A DNA stretch of 15,324 nt from Clostridia bacterium (GCA_017457465.1 JAFTHJ010000240.1:1-15324), one strand, 5' to 3'; counted from the stretch's first letter, positions 1 to 7,332 are shown. The notes: generated by a model not told the origin, from the letters alone. Made by a program: numbers and translations.

Positions 1-306
1 GAGCAGAGACGCCGCCACGATGTGCGCCCGGGGCTTACGGGACTCGCGCAGGTCAACGGAAGAAACAATATCTCTTGGGAAGAAAAGTTCGAGTGGGACG
101 GCAAGTACATAGAAAAAATAACTCTTTGGGGAGATGTGAAAATAATATTCAAGACCGTGGGTAAGGTGCTTAAGCGCTCGGATACGGTCAGAGAGGGGAC
201 TGTTTCGGATATGGATTTCGGCGATTGGCTGATATCCGAGGGCAGAGTTACCCGAGAGGAATATGACGAGAAGCAGAGCGAAGCCAAAGAGCTGCTTAAG
301 GTGTGA
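1..306 (+). CDS. Initiating sugar-phosphate transferase (bacterial sugar transferase family), C-terminal part
   Basis: Only the last 101 residues are present; the reading frame is open to the first base of the window, so the gene starts upstream. The segment RPGLTGLAQVNGRN, followed by an acidic/aromatic stretch with D..Y and then a W.D.KIIFKTV helix, is the conserved C-terminal core of the WbaP/WcaJ/PglC-type family (bacterial sugar transferase). These membrane enzymes transfer a sugar-1-phosphate from a UDP-sugar to undecaprenyl phosphate at the cytoplasmic face, the first committed step of repeat-unit assembly. After the core there is a charged tail of about 40 residues ending in EAKELLKV. 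The sugar used cannot be read from this fragment. Its place as the first gene before a run of glycosyltransferases fits the role. An in-frame GTG at base 22 lies inside the conserved core and is not a real start. Confidence 0.93.
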   Translation, partial: EQRRRHDVRPGLTGLAQVNGRNNISWEEKFEWDGKYIEKITLWGDVKIIFKTVGKVLKRSDTVREGTVSDMDFGDWLISEGRVTREEYDEKQSEAKELLKV

Positions 307-310
307 GGTG
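305..310 (+). promoter_or_regulatory. Shine-Dalgarno site choosing the TTG start at 317
   Basis: GAGGTG overlaps the TGA stop of the sugar transferase and is followed by 6 bases and then TTG, whose product begins LKKVLIVASVV, a normal start for a GT4 Rossmann domain. An in-frame GTG at 308 is possible (AAGG at 298-301) and would add only three residues. Confidence 0.6.
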
Positions 311-316
311 ACGCGC

Positions 317-1471
317 TTGAAAAAAGTATTGATAGTAGCGAGTGTCGTATCATTCATAGAATGGTTTAACAAGGAAAATGTTGATTTTCTGAATGACGAA
401 CTGAATTGTGAGGTTCATATCGCGAGTAACTTCGACTATATGAACGACACCGATGTTGACAGAACAAAAGCCTATATCGAGACACTTGAAAAAAAGGGAA
501 TCGTTTTACATAATATCGCGTTTGCGAGAAGTCCGTTCGGCTCGGATAACATAAAGGCGTACAAGCTCCTTAAGGAGATAATTGACAGAGAGCGCTTTGA
601 TTTGATACACTGTCATACGCCGACGGCATCTATGATGACGCGCCTTGCCTCGAAAAAGTCACGCAAGAGAGGCAGCGTGGTTATGTATACCTGCCACGGA
701 TTTCATTTCCATAACGCGTCGTCAAAGAAAAACTGGATAATGTATTATCCTGTGGAGAAATTCCTCTCGAGATATTGCGATTACATCGTGACTATAAACA
801 AAGAGGATTTCAACAGAGCGAAGACATTCCATTGCAAGAATGTGAGATATATTCCGAGTGTCGGAGTTGATATCAACAGAATAAAGAATATGACTGTGGA
901 CAAGGCGGCTAAAAAGGAATCCATAGGAGTTCCACGGGATAAGACACTTATAATTTCGGCGGGTGAGCTTATCGAGCGCAAGAACCACGAGGTTATCATC
1001 AGAGCGTTGGCGAAGCTTCAGAATCCCGATATTTATTACGCTATCGCGGGTAAGGGACCTCTTAAGGAGCATTTGCTGAATCTGGCAAAGGAGCTTGGGG
1101 TGGCTGACAGAGTCATTCTGCTTGGCTTCAGAACCGACGTTTTCGAGCTTTATTACGCGGCGGATATCAGCGCGTTCCCCTCAAAAATCGAGGGCTTGGG
1201 ACTCGCGGGTGTCGAAGCGATGGCGGCGGGAGTTCCGCTTGTTTCGTCGAATGTTCACGGTATACTCGATTACGTTATTGACGGCAAGACGGGTTATGCG
1301 GTCTCGCCCTGTGACGTGGACGGATTCGCACAGGCAATAAAGCGCCTTGCGGATGACCCCGAGCTCCGTGAGAGTATGCGTGAGGACTGTCTCGCGGCGG
1401 TCGCGCCGTTTGAAATATCAAACGCGCTGAACGTTATGTGGGATATTTACAGGGAGATATTAATTATATAA
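317..1471 (+). CDS. GT4 glycosyltransferase (EpsD/CapM-like)
   Basis: The predicted cytoplasmic retaining glycosyltransferase of 384 residues has a GT-B fold. The N-terminal Rossmann domain begins KKVLIVASVV and carries IHCHTPTASMM at residues 97-107 and a YTCHGFHFHN block at 124-133. The C-terminal domain has SAGELIERKNH at about 214-224, GKGP at 245-248 and the E-x7-E signature as E292 and E300 in EGLGLAGVEAMAAG, the usual nucleotide-sugar binding element of GT4. The TTG start at 317 is preferred over an earlier in-frame ATG at 263, because that would add 18 residues coded inside the sugar transferase gene with no family resemblance. It lies 10 bases after the initiating transferase, so it may add the second sugar, but this is an inference from order only. 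Donor and acceptor are unknown. Confidence 0.93.
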   Translation: MKKVLIVASVVSFIEWFNKENVDFLNDELNCEVHIASNFDYMNDTDVDRTKAYIETLEKKGIVLHNIAFARSPFGSDNIKAYKLLKEIIDRERFDLIHCHTPTASMMTRLASKKSRKRGSVVMYTCHGFHFHNASSKKNWIMYYPVEKFLSRYCDYIVTINKEDFNRAKTFHCKNVRYIPSVGVDINRIKNMTVDKAAKKESIGVPRDKTLIISAGELIERKNHEVIIRALAKLQNPDIYYAIAGKGPLKEHLLNLAKELGVADRVILLGFRTDVFELYYAADISAFPSKIEGLGLAGVEAMAAGVPLVSSNVHGILDYVIDGKTGYAVSPCDVDGFAQAIKRLADDPELRESMREDCLAAVAPFEISNALNVMWDIYREILII

Positions 1472-1505
1472 ACAGAGTTCTTAAATATATAAGGAGAATA
1501 TAGAA

Positions 1506-2303
1506 GTGAAATACACGTTCAAGGATATAACGTCATCTCTTACAAAAAAGAAAAACAGCAGAAGCTCGTTCTGGGTACAGCTTTGGGTAAGAAAGGCTTC
1601 TTTCCCGATTACATATCTCTTTATCAATACAGGCTGGACCGCCAATATGGTATCGGTGCTTTCGTGGTTTGTGATTTTCGGAGCGGCTGTTCTGCTTTGT
1701 ATCAATAACTTTTGGTGTATGCTTGCGGGTGTAATTCTTACGAATTTCTGGCTTGTTCTTGACTGTGTTGACGGAAATATCGCGAGAGTGAAAAAGGTCA
1801 AGACCTTTATGGGCGACTTTTATGACGCGGTTGCGGGATACGGTCCGTTTTCCTTTACGACGGTAGCTCTCGGAGTGGCTGCGTACCACACCTCGTTCCT
1901 TGTTCCCGAGGGATACAGACATTGGTTTATTCTGATAGGCGCTGTCGGAGCGGTAGCCAACATATATATGAGATTGGTTCATCAGAAATATCTCAATTGC
2001 TTCTTTGCGGGTAAGAAGATTCTGGGTGAGCTTGACGAGATAACGCTCAAGGACCCAGAGGACACGAGGAGCTTTGCTTACATAAGAGAGCAGATAGATA
2101 AGAATCTTGGAGTTTCCGGCTTGTTTATGCCTTGGCTGTTCGTGGCGCTCTTTACCAATACCTTTGATATTATGCTCGTCTGTTACGTTGCGTATTACAT
2201 TCTTTCTTTCCTTGCTATATGCTACCTGTATTGCAAACGCGCAACGGCGTTTGAGGCGGAAGCACAGGAAAAAATGAAGGCTATGAACAAGGAGAGCGAA
2301 TGA
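1506..2303 (+). CDS. CDP-alcohol phosphotransferase family membrane protein with atypical active-site motif
   Basis: The 265-residue integral membrane protein has about six hydrophobic segments (near 49-65, 70-85, 112-128, 140-157, 207-222, 224-242). The family motif D-x2-D-G-x2-A-R-x8-G-x3-D-x3-D is present as D86, D89, G90, A93, R94, G103 and D107, but the fourth aspartate, the proposed catalytic base in structurally studied members, is G111. The family moves a phospho-alcohol between a CDP carrier and a hydroxyl acceptor at the membrane. The GTG start has AAGGAG at 1491-1496 with a 9-base spacer. The next gene, 1 base downstream, is a CTP-dependent cytidylyltransferase, so the pair probably makes and uses a CDP-alcohol. 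The acceptor could be a lipid or a lipid-linked glycan. Because of the missing aspartate, it may use a different base, have a changed reaction, or be a binding or scaffold protein. Confidence 0.85.
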   Translation: MKYTFKDITSSLTKKKNSRSSFWVQLWVRKASFPITYLFINTGWTANMVSVLSWFVIFGAAVLLCINNFWCMLAGVILTNFWLVLDCVDGNIARVKKVKTFMGDFYDAVAGYGPFSFTTVALGVAAYHTSFLVPEGYRHWFILIGAVGAVANIYMRLVHQKYLNCFFAGKKILGELDEITLKDPEDTRSFAYIREQIDKNLGVSGLFMPWLFVALFTNTFDIMLVCYVAYYILSFLAICYLYCKRATAFEAEAQEKMKAMNKESE

Positions 2304-2304
2304 T

Positions 2305-2718
2305 ATGGTTATAGGTTACACAACAGGTGTATATGATATGTTTCATATCGGGCACCTCAATATCCTGAAACGCGCTAAGGAGCAATGCGATTACCTTATA
2401 GTCGGGGTAAGCACGGATGAGCTTGTGCAACGCGATAAGAACAAAAAGCCGATTATTCCTTTTGCCGACAGATGCGCGATAGTTGAAGCGATAAAATACG
2501 TGGACCGTGTCGTGCCCCAGCCAGACAAGAACAAATTCGGGGCTTGGGAGCAATATCATTTCGATAAAATGTTTGTTGGCTCTGACTGGCAGGGAACCCC
2601 TCAATGGAACGAGTTTGAGAGACAGTTTGCTCCTGTCGGAGTAGAGATAGTTTATTTGGACCATACCGACGGTATTTCGTCGACTATTTTGAGAGATAAA
2701 TTGAACGGAGAAAAGTAA
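2305..2718 (+). CDS. TagD-like cytidylyltransferase (CDP-alcohol synthesis)
   Basis: The 137-residue soluble nucleotidyltransferase is close to the length of TagD (about 130). It starts with GYTTGVYDMFHIGH, containing the HIGH nucleotide-binding motif at residues 14-17, followed by YLIVGVSTDE at 30-39. The C-terminal signature is HTDGISST at 120-127, against RTEGISTT in glycerol-3-phosphate cytidylyltransferase. The family condenses CTP with an alcohol phosphate (glycerol-3-P, ethanolamine-P, choline-P and others) to give a CDP-alcohol and pyrophosphate. GGAG at 2291-2294, inside the end of the upstream gene, serves the ATG. Position between a CDP-alcohol transferase and, further on, a LicD gene suggests that it supplies CDP-activated alcohol for glycan or lipid decoration. 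The exact alcohol is not decidable; glycerol-3-phosphate is the simplest guess because no gene for making another alcohol phosphate is nearby. Confidence 0.88.
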   Translation: MVIGYTTGVYDMFHIGHLNILKRAKEQCDYLIVGVSTDELVQRDKNKKPIIPFADRCAIVEAIKYVDRVVPQPDKNKFGAWEQYHFDKMFVGSDWQGTPQWNEFERQFAPVGVEIVYLDHTDGISSTILRDKLNGEK

Positions 2719-2719
2719 T

Positions 2720-3907
2720 ATGCAGCTTTTGTATATCAGTACGTTTATCTTCCATAAGGAAGCGGATAAAACGTATGCTCTTCCATCATGCTCGGATTCT
2801 TTCTTTGAAAAGTATCTTGATGTTTTTGATTCGGTGCACGTATTGGGCGAGGAGCTTAAGAGCTATTTGAGCAAATCGGCACTGGTTGAAATAGAGAACC
2901 CGAATATCTCCGTGGATATATTGGCGTCCAATACAAGACCGAAGGACTTTGTGAATGACAAGCTTCTTAAAAGGGTTCTGACAGAGAAGATAAGCGCGGC
3001 TGACGCTATTCTGATAAAACCCGCTTCAAGACGCGGTATGATGGCGATAAAAATAGCCGAGAGGCTGCATAAGCCATATATGATAGAAATGACGGGGGAT
3101 ATACATAACGCGCTTACGCAAAGCCCGAGCAGGGTGAAGCGTTTGTATGCTCCTGTACTGTACCGACAGATAACGAGAAGGATAAGAAATTGCGAGTTCG
3201 CGATTTACGTAAGTCGTGATTATTTGCAGGGAAAATATCCGATAAAGGGTAAAATGTGCGGTTGCTCGGATGTGGTTCTTGAGCCAAGCACTCCCGATAT
3301 TCTGGAGAAAAGACTGACTAAAATAGATAATATGCGCCCCGATATGACGGTAAAACTTGCGCTGGTGGGCTTCTATCAGGGTAACGGAAAGGGAGTTGAT
3401 ACGGCTATCCGAGCCCTCGCGCGTCTGCCCGAGAATTATCATCTGTCTGTTCTCGGAAACGGAACCGAGGAAAATCGGAAAAAGTGGTATGACTATGCCA
3501 AGGAGCGCGGTGTGAGTGCCGAGCGCATAGAATTTCCCGAGCCGCTTCCGTCGGCACAGGCGGTTCTGCACTGGCTTGACGATTACGACTTTTTCGTCTT
3601 TCCGACGCGAAGCGAGGGATTTGGCAGAGTCGTTGCCGAGGCAATGTCAAGAGGTCTTCCTTGCCTTGCTACAAATATCTGCACGATGCCCGAGCTTCTG
3701 CCCCGTGAGTGCCTGTTTGAGCTTGACGATGATGAGAAACTGGCGCAATTGCTGACGGAATATACAGGCGACAGGGAGCTTATGAAAAAGGTCGCAAGGA
3801 TAAATTTTGAAAAGGTCAACGATTACAATTTTGAAACCCTGAAGCAAAGACGTAATGAATTCCTTCGGGAGTTCAAAAACTACTGTCTTGATAAAAGGAA
3901 TAGTTAA
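2720..3907 (+). CDS. GT4 glycosyltransferase
   Basis: The 395-residue predicted cytoplasmic glycosyltransferase is of the GT-B type. The N-terminal half is divergent (it starts MQLLYISTFIFHKEADKTY), with a MIEMTGDIHN block at 121-130. The C-terminal half is clearly GT4: VKLALVGFYQGNGKGVD at 211-227, LGNGTE at 245-250, and FPTRSEGFGRVVAEAMSRG at 294-312, which holds the E-x7-E pair E299 and E307. GGAG at 2707-2710, in the tail of the cytidylyltransferase gene, lies 9 bases before the ATG, and the ATG follows the upstream stop by 1 base, so the two genes are probably translationally linked. Substrates are unknown. Confidence 0.92.
   Translation: MQLLYISTFIFHKEADKTYALPSCSDSFFEKYLDVFDSVHVLGEELKSYLSKSALVEIENPNISVDILASNTRPKDFVNDKLLKRVLTEKISAADAILIKPASRRGMMAIKIAERLHKPYMIEMTGDIHNALTQSPSRVKRLYAPVLYRQITRRIRNCEFAIYVSRDYLQGKYPIKGKMCGCSDVVLEPSTPDILEKRLTKIDNMRPDMTVKLALVGFYQGNGKGVDTAIRALARLPENYHLSVLGNGTEENRKKWYDYAKERGVSAERIEFPEPLPSAQAVLHWLDDYDFFVFPTRSEGFGRVVAEAMSRGLPCLATNICTMPELLPRECLFELDDDEKLAQLLTEYTGDRELMKKVARINFEKVNDYNFETLKQRRNEFLREFKNYCLDKRNS
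3895..3900 (+). promoter_or_regulatory. Shine-Dalgarno site choosing the ATG start at 3909
   Basis: AAGGAA with an 8-base spacer precedes ATG 3909, and the product begins MKIFYFGS, a normal GT start. The earlier in-frame ATG at 3855 would read 18 residues from inside the upstream gene and has no comparable site. Confidence 0.6.
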
Positions 3908-3908
3908 G

Positions 3909-5114
3909 ATGAAAATATTTTATTTCGGCAGTGTATGCTCGAATGAAAAATTTAATGAGACCGTCGCGGGGAGCAGAGTCAAGCCCTCGGCATCGGCACA
4001 GAATTTTGAGACCGCTCTGATAAAAGGCTTTTCGGCTGATTCAAATGTTGAGCTGACGGTCGCTTCCGCCGAATCTATCGCTATGTATCCGGGCGGAAAC
4101 AGACTTTATCTCAAAAAAAGAAAAGACGCGCTGACAGAGCGAGTCAGTGCGAATATAATACCCGCCTTCAATCTCCCTTGGCTTAAGCAGACAGGACACG
4201 CAAACGGCGCGGCGCGTCTGCTGAAAAAATGGCTTAAGGAAAATCGCGACGAATCGGACAAACGCGTATTGGTCTACGGTATATATCCGAAGGTTGTCAA
4301 AAAGCTGCAAAAGGTTTGCAGAAAGCGCGGTTGCGGAATATATGCGGTGATAACCGACGTTCCGTCAACTATGTTTACATATACCAAGAGCAAAAATCTC
4401 CTCAAGCGCCTCTTTTCGGGCTCTTACCGTCAGTTGGCAATTGATTTGCAGGACAAGTTTGACGGATATGTTTATCTGACAGAGGCAATGAAGGACGAGG
4501 TTGCGCCAGATAAGCCGTACATCGTGATGGAAACTATTGCGGATACCACGATTTTTGACGGTGTTGAGAACGTGAAAAAGGCAGAGCCCCCCGCGCTTAT
4601 GTATGCGGGAGCGCTTTATAAAAAATACGGCGTGGACCTGATAGTGGATACCTTTGAGCGGGTTACGATGGATTGTGAGCTGTGGCTCTTCGGCTCGGGA
4701 GATTACGAGCAGGAGATAGTCGAGAGGGCGAAAAACAATCCAAAAATAAAGTTCTTCGGAAGAGTTTCCAGAGAAGAAGTGCTTTTGCGTGAAAAACAGG
4801 CAACTTTGCTTTTGAATATTCGTAACAGCGAGGACGATTACACGAAATATTCTTTCCCCTCGAAGATGATAGAATATATGTTGAGCGGAACGCCGCTTGT
4901 TACAACAAAGCTTTCGGGAATCCCCGAGGAGTATTATGAATACTGTTACGCGGTTTCGGATAGAGCTTCCGATAAAATTGCCGCACGGATAGATGACATT
5001 TTGGCTGATAAAGATTTGGAACAGATGGGTGAGCGGGCGAGAATTTTCGTTTTGGAAAACAAAAACGCGGTCTGTCAGACTAAAAAAATTACAGAGTTTT
5101 TGGAGCAGAATTAA
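3909..5114 (+). CDS. GT4-like glycosyltransferase
   Basis: This 401-residue GT-B protein starts one base after the previous stop. The C-terminal nucleotide-sugar domain is recognisable: ALMYAGALYKKYGVDLIVD at about 229-247, LWLFGSGDYEQEI at 258-270, IKFFGRVSREEV at 280-291 and YSFPSKMIEYMLSGTPLV at 314-331. The last block has the second glutamate of the E-x7-E signature (E322), but the first position is Y314. This FPSK-type variant is, to my knowledge, found in a subset of GT4 enzymes and need not mean loss of activity. The N-terminal half is poorly conserved apart from VLVYGIYP at 120-127 and YVYLTEAM at 187-194. It probably adds one sugar to the lipid-linked unit on the cytoplasmic side. 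Donor and acceptor are unknown. Confidence 0.88.
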   Translation: MKIFYFGSVCSNEKFNETVAGSRVKPSASAQNFETALIKGFSADSNVELTVASAESIAMYPGGNRLYLKKRKDALTERVSANIIPAFNLPWLKQTGHANGAARLLKKWLKENRDESDKRVLVYGIYPKVVKKLQKVCRKRGCGIYAVITDVPSTMFTYTKSKNLLKRLFSGSYRQLAIDLQDKFDGYVYLTEAMKDEVAPDKPYIVMETIADTTIFDGVENVKKAEPPALMYAGALYKKYGVDLIVDTFERVTMDCELWLFGSGDYEQEIVERAKNNPKIKFFGRVSREEVLLREKQATLLLNIRNSEDDYTKYSFPSKMIEYMLSGTPLVTTKLSGIPEEYYEYCYAVSDRASDKIAARIDDILADKDLEQMGERARIFVLENKNAVCQTKKITEFLEQN

Positions 5115-5132
5115 TTTTAACGGAGATAAGTT

Positions 5133-6095
5133 ATGTTCGGTAAACTAAAGAGAATATTAAAGAAAAACGGATTTTTTGGCGGAATTAAATATATTATAAG
5201 CAAATTAACGGGCAGAGCCGCGCTTGTGGAGAGCGTGGACACGCTTTACTATTTTCTTGAAAAATGTGTGGATATCAAGACATTTCCCAAGGCAACGGGA
5301 AGCTTGAGAGATTTGCAGGAATGCGATGTCGCATTGCTCAAGGTGTTTGATTTAGCGTGTCGCAAGAACAATCTTACCTATTGGATGGACTGGGGTACCT
5401 TGCTCGGCGCGGTAAGACACGGCGGATTTATTCCGTGGGATGACGATATGGACGTGAGTATGCCCAGAGAGGATTACGACCGTGCGCTGGAGATATTGCC
5501 GAAGGAGTTTGCCGAATTCGGAATTGACGTAGGAGAGTTTTCGTTCAAGCCTCTCGCGAGTTTCGGCTTTTCTATAAAGCACAGGCAGACGGGAATCTGG
5601 CTCGATGTATTTCCCGTTGATGAATATTATTGTAAAGACGAGCAGGATATAGCTGTATTAAAGAAAAAGATAGGCAAATACCAGAAGTTTTACAAAAAGA
5701 AAAAGCTCAAGAAGTCCAAGCAGCAGCTTCTTGATAAGAAGAACGCGCTTCTTGCCGACTTCTTAACAAAAACAGACGAGAGATGCAACGCGATACTGTG
5801 TCATAATATTGAGTTTTTGGATCCCAAGCTTAATGTTCATTACGCGAGTGATGTTTTCCCGCTTGGAGCGGTTGAGTTCGATGGATGCAGCTTTGCCGCA
5901 CCTAAAAATCCGGACGCGTTCTTGAGAGCCGAATACGGTAATAATTATATGTCGTTCCCCAAGTCGGGCGCCGAGCATCACGGAGATGATGCGGGTAAGC
6001 TCAAAAATTGGGCGGCGGCGAATAATATCAATATGAAAGATGTATTAGCGGAGCTTGAGGGCATCGCTGATGCCTATGAGGGCAGAAACGCCTGA
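5133..6095 (+). CDS. LicD-family phosphotransferase
   Basis: The 320-residue protein carries the LicD hallmark: WMDWGTLLGAVRH at residues 84-96, followed by IPWDDDMDVSMPREDY at 100-115, where the aspartate cluster 103-107 is the metal and catalytic site of the family. Further family blocks are GIWLDVFPVD at 154-163 and LRAEYGNNY at 264-272. LicD proteins transfer phosphocholine from CDP-choline to glycans, and the related human FKTN and FKRP transfer ribitol phosphate from CDP-ribitol, so any CDP-alcohol is possible. No choline kinase (LicA) or choline-P cytidylyltransferase (LicC) gene is in the window; the TagD-like gene at 2305 could be the donor-making enzyme. A lysine-rich stretch at about 177-203 could rest on the membrane. 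GGAG at 5122-5125, 7 bases before the ATG, supports the start. Confidence 0.93.
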   Translation: MFGKLKRILKKNGFFGGIKYIISKLTGRAALVESVDTLYYFLEKCVDIKTFPKATGSLRDLQECDVALLKVFDLACRKNNLTYWMDWGTLLGAVRHGGFIPWDDDMDVSMPREDYDRALEILPKEFAEFGIDVGEFSFKPLASFGFSIKHRQTGIWLDVFPVDEYYCKDEQDIAVLKKKIGKYQKFYKKKKLKKSKQQLLDKKNALLADFLTKTDERCNAILCHNIEFLDPKLNVHYASDVFPLGAVEFDGCSFAAPKNPDAFLRAEYGNNYMSFPKSGAEHHGDDAGKLKNWAAANNINMKDVLAELEGIADAYEGRNA

Positions 6096-6107
6096 ATAAT
6101 TGAGAAA

Positions 6108-6113
6108 AGGAGG
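6108..6113 (+). promoter_or_regulatory. Strong Shine-Dalgarno site choosing the GTG start at 6121
   Basis: AGGAGG with a 7-base spacer precedes GTG 6121, and the product begins VKVVQINTF. An in-frame TTG at 6100 lies upstream of this site, so starting there would place the ribosome binding site inside the gene; 6121 is therefore the start. Confidence 0.85.
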
Positions 6114-6120
6114 AGTTAAG

Positions 6121-7332
6121 GTGAAGGTCGTACAAATAAATACGTTTGCCTCGGGAAGCACAGGAAAACTTGCGAGTGATATTCATCAAATGCTCCTCGC
6201 ACAAGGACATCAGGCGCATTTCTTTTATGGGTTTGGCTCGTCGGAGCTTCCGAACACATACAAAATCGGCAATATGCCCGACGCTCATTTGCACTCGTTT
6301 TTATCGAGAATCTCGGGACTGCAGGGGCATTTTTCACATATCAACACACGCCGAATGATAAAAAAGATAAAGGCGATTTCTCCCGATGTCGTGCATCTTC
6401 ATAATATCCACGGGAGCTATCTGAATTGGCCCAAGCTTTTCAGATATCTGGCAAAATCAAAGGTGAGAGTAGTGCTAACACTGCATGACTGCTGCCTTTT
6501 CACAGGGAAATGTCCGCATTTCGCGCGGGTGGGATGCGATAGGTGGAAGGATTCGTGCGGAAAATGTCCGCAATTGAAGCGATATCCCACGAGCCGATGG
6601 TTTGACTTCACAAAGAAGATAATCTCGGATAAAAAGAAATGGTTTTCAAGCTTGGCTTCCGTGCGGGTCGTGACGGTGTCCGAATGGCTGAAGCGTATGG
6701 CGGAGCAATCGCTCCTCGGCAAATTCCCGATAAGGTGTATTTATAATGGAATCAACACCGAGCTTTTTTCTCCGCAGCCCGATAAAGAGATTTTGAAAAA
6801 ATACGGAATCGACGGAAGCTTCATTATTCTGGGTGTTGCCTCGGAATGGGGCTTGAACAAGGGCTTTTACGAGTTCAAAAAGCTTTCGGAAATGCTCGGA
6901 GATGACGAAAGACTAGTCTTGGTCGGAAGAGATGACGACATAAGAAACGAGATACCCGAAAATATGACGGTAATTAACCGAACCGAGAATCAGGCGGAAC
7001 TTGCGAAGCTGTATTCGGCGGCGGATGTTTTGGCGAATTTGTCGATAGAGGAGACCTTTGGTCTGGTTGTGGTTGAGGCGATGTCCTGCGGAACCCCCGC
7101 GATAGTATTTGACTCCACCGCCTGTCCCGAGGTCGTTGCGGAGGGAACCGGATTTATAGCGCCTCCCCTCGATACCGAGAGAGTTTATGAGTTTATAAAG
7201 AGGATACGTCAGGAAAACAAGGATTATACCGATGTTTGCCGTACGCACGTAATCGAAAAATATACGCATAGTCGTATGGTTGAAGAATACAAGGAGTTAT
7301 ACAATGAAATTAACGGTGAGATTCAGCTCTAA
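6121..7332 (+). CDS. GT4 glycosyltransferase, WcaC-like, with cysteine cluster
   Basis: The 403-residue GT-B glycosyltransferase starts VKVVQINTFASGSTGKLA, typical of WcaC-like enzymes. VVHLHNIHGSYLN lies at 90-102, then a cysteine-rich segment at 124-149 (C124, C125, C131, C139, C146, C149) after LTLHD. IYNGINTELF is at 207-216. The C-terminal GT4 core has GVASEWGLNKG at 238-248 and IEETFGLVVVEAMSCG at 309-324, with E311 and E319 as the E-x7-E pair. The cysteine segment is, as I recall, a feature of this subgroup and may bind a metal or stabilise a loop. The gene lies between LicD and the polymerase, and its end overlaps the polymerase start by 29 bases. Sugar specificity is unknown. Confidence 0.92.
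   Translation: MKVVQINTFASGSTGKLASDIHQMLLAQGHQAHFFYGFGSSELPNTYKIGNMPDAHLHSFLSRISGLQGHFSHINTRRMIKKIKAISPDVVHLHNIHGSYLNWPKLFRYLAKSKVRVVLTLHDCCLFTGKCPHFARVGCDRWKDSCGKCPQLKRYPTSRWFDFTKKIISDKKKWFSSLASVRVVTVSEWLKRMAEQSLLGKFPIRCIYNGINTELFSPQPDKEILKKYGIDGSFIILGVASEWGLNKGFYEFKKLSEMLGDDERLVLVGRDDDIRNEIPENMTVINRTENQAELAKLYSAADVLANLSIEETFGLVVVEAMSCGTPAIVFDSTACPEVVAEGTGFIAPPLDTERVYEFIKRIRQENKDYTDVCRTHVIEKYTHSRMVEEYKELYNEINGEIQL
7291..7296 (+). promoter_or_regulatory. Shine-Dalgarno site choosing the ATG start at 7304
   Basis: AAGGAG with a 7-base spacer precedes ATG 7304 and lies inside the coding end of the previous glycosyltransferase. The in-frame TTG at 7280 is upstream of this site and is rejected as the start. 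Confidence 0.8.

Noticed and set aside
263..316. N-terminal extension of the first GT4 from ATG 263
   Set aside because: These 18 codons overlap the sugar transferase in another frame and do not resemble the family; TTG 317 with GAGGTG fits better.
1472..1505. AT-rich 34-base gap as an internal promoter
   Set aside because: It contains a good ribosome binding site and a TATATAA stretch but no convincing -35 element at the right distance.
3026..3571. 181-residue open frame on the minus strand
   Set aside because: Antisense shadow of a well-supported GT4 gene; no family resemblance and no gene-like context.
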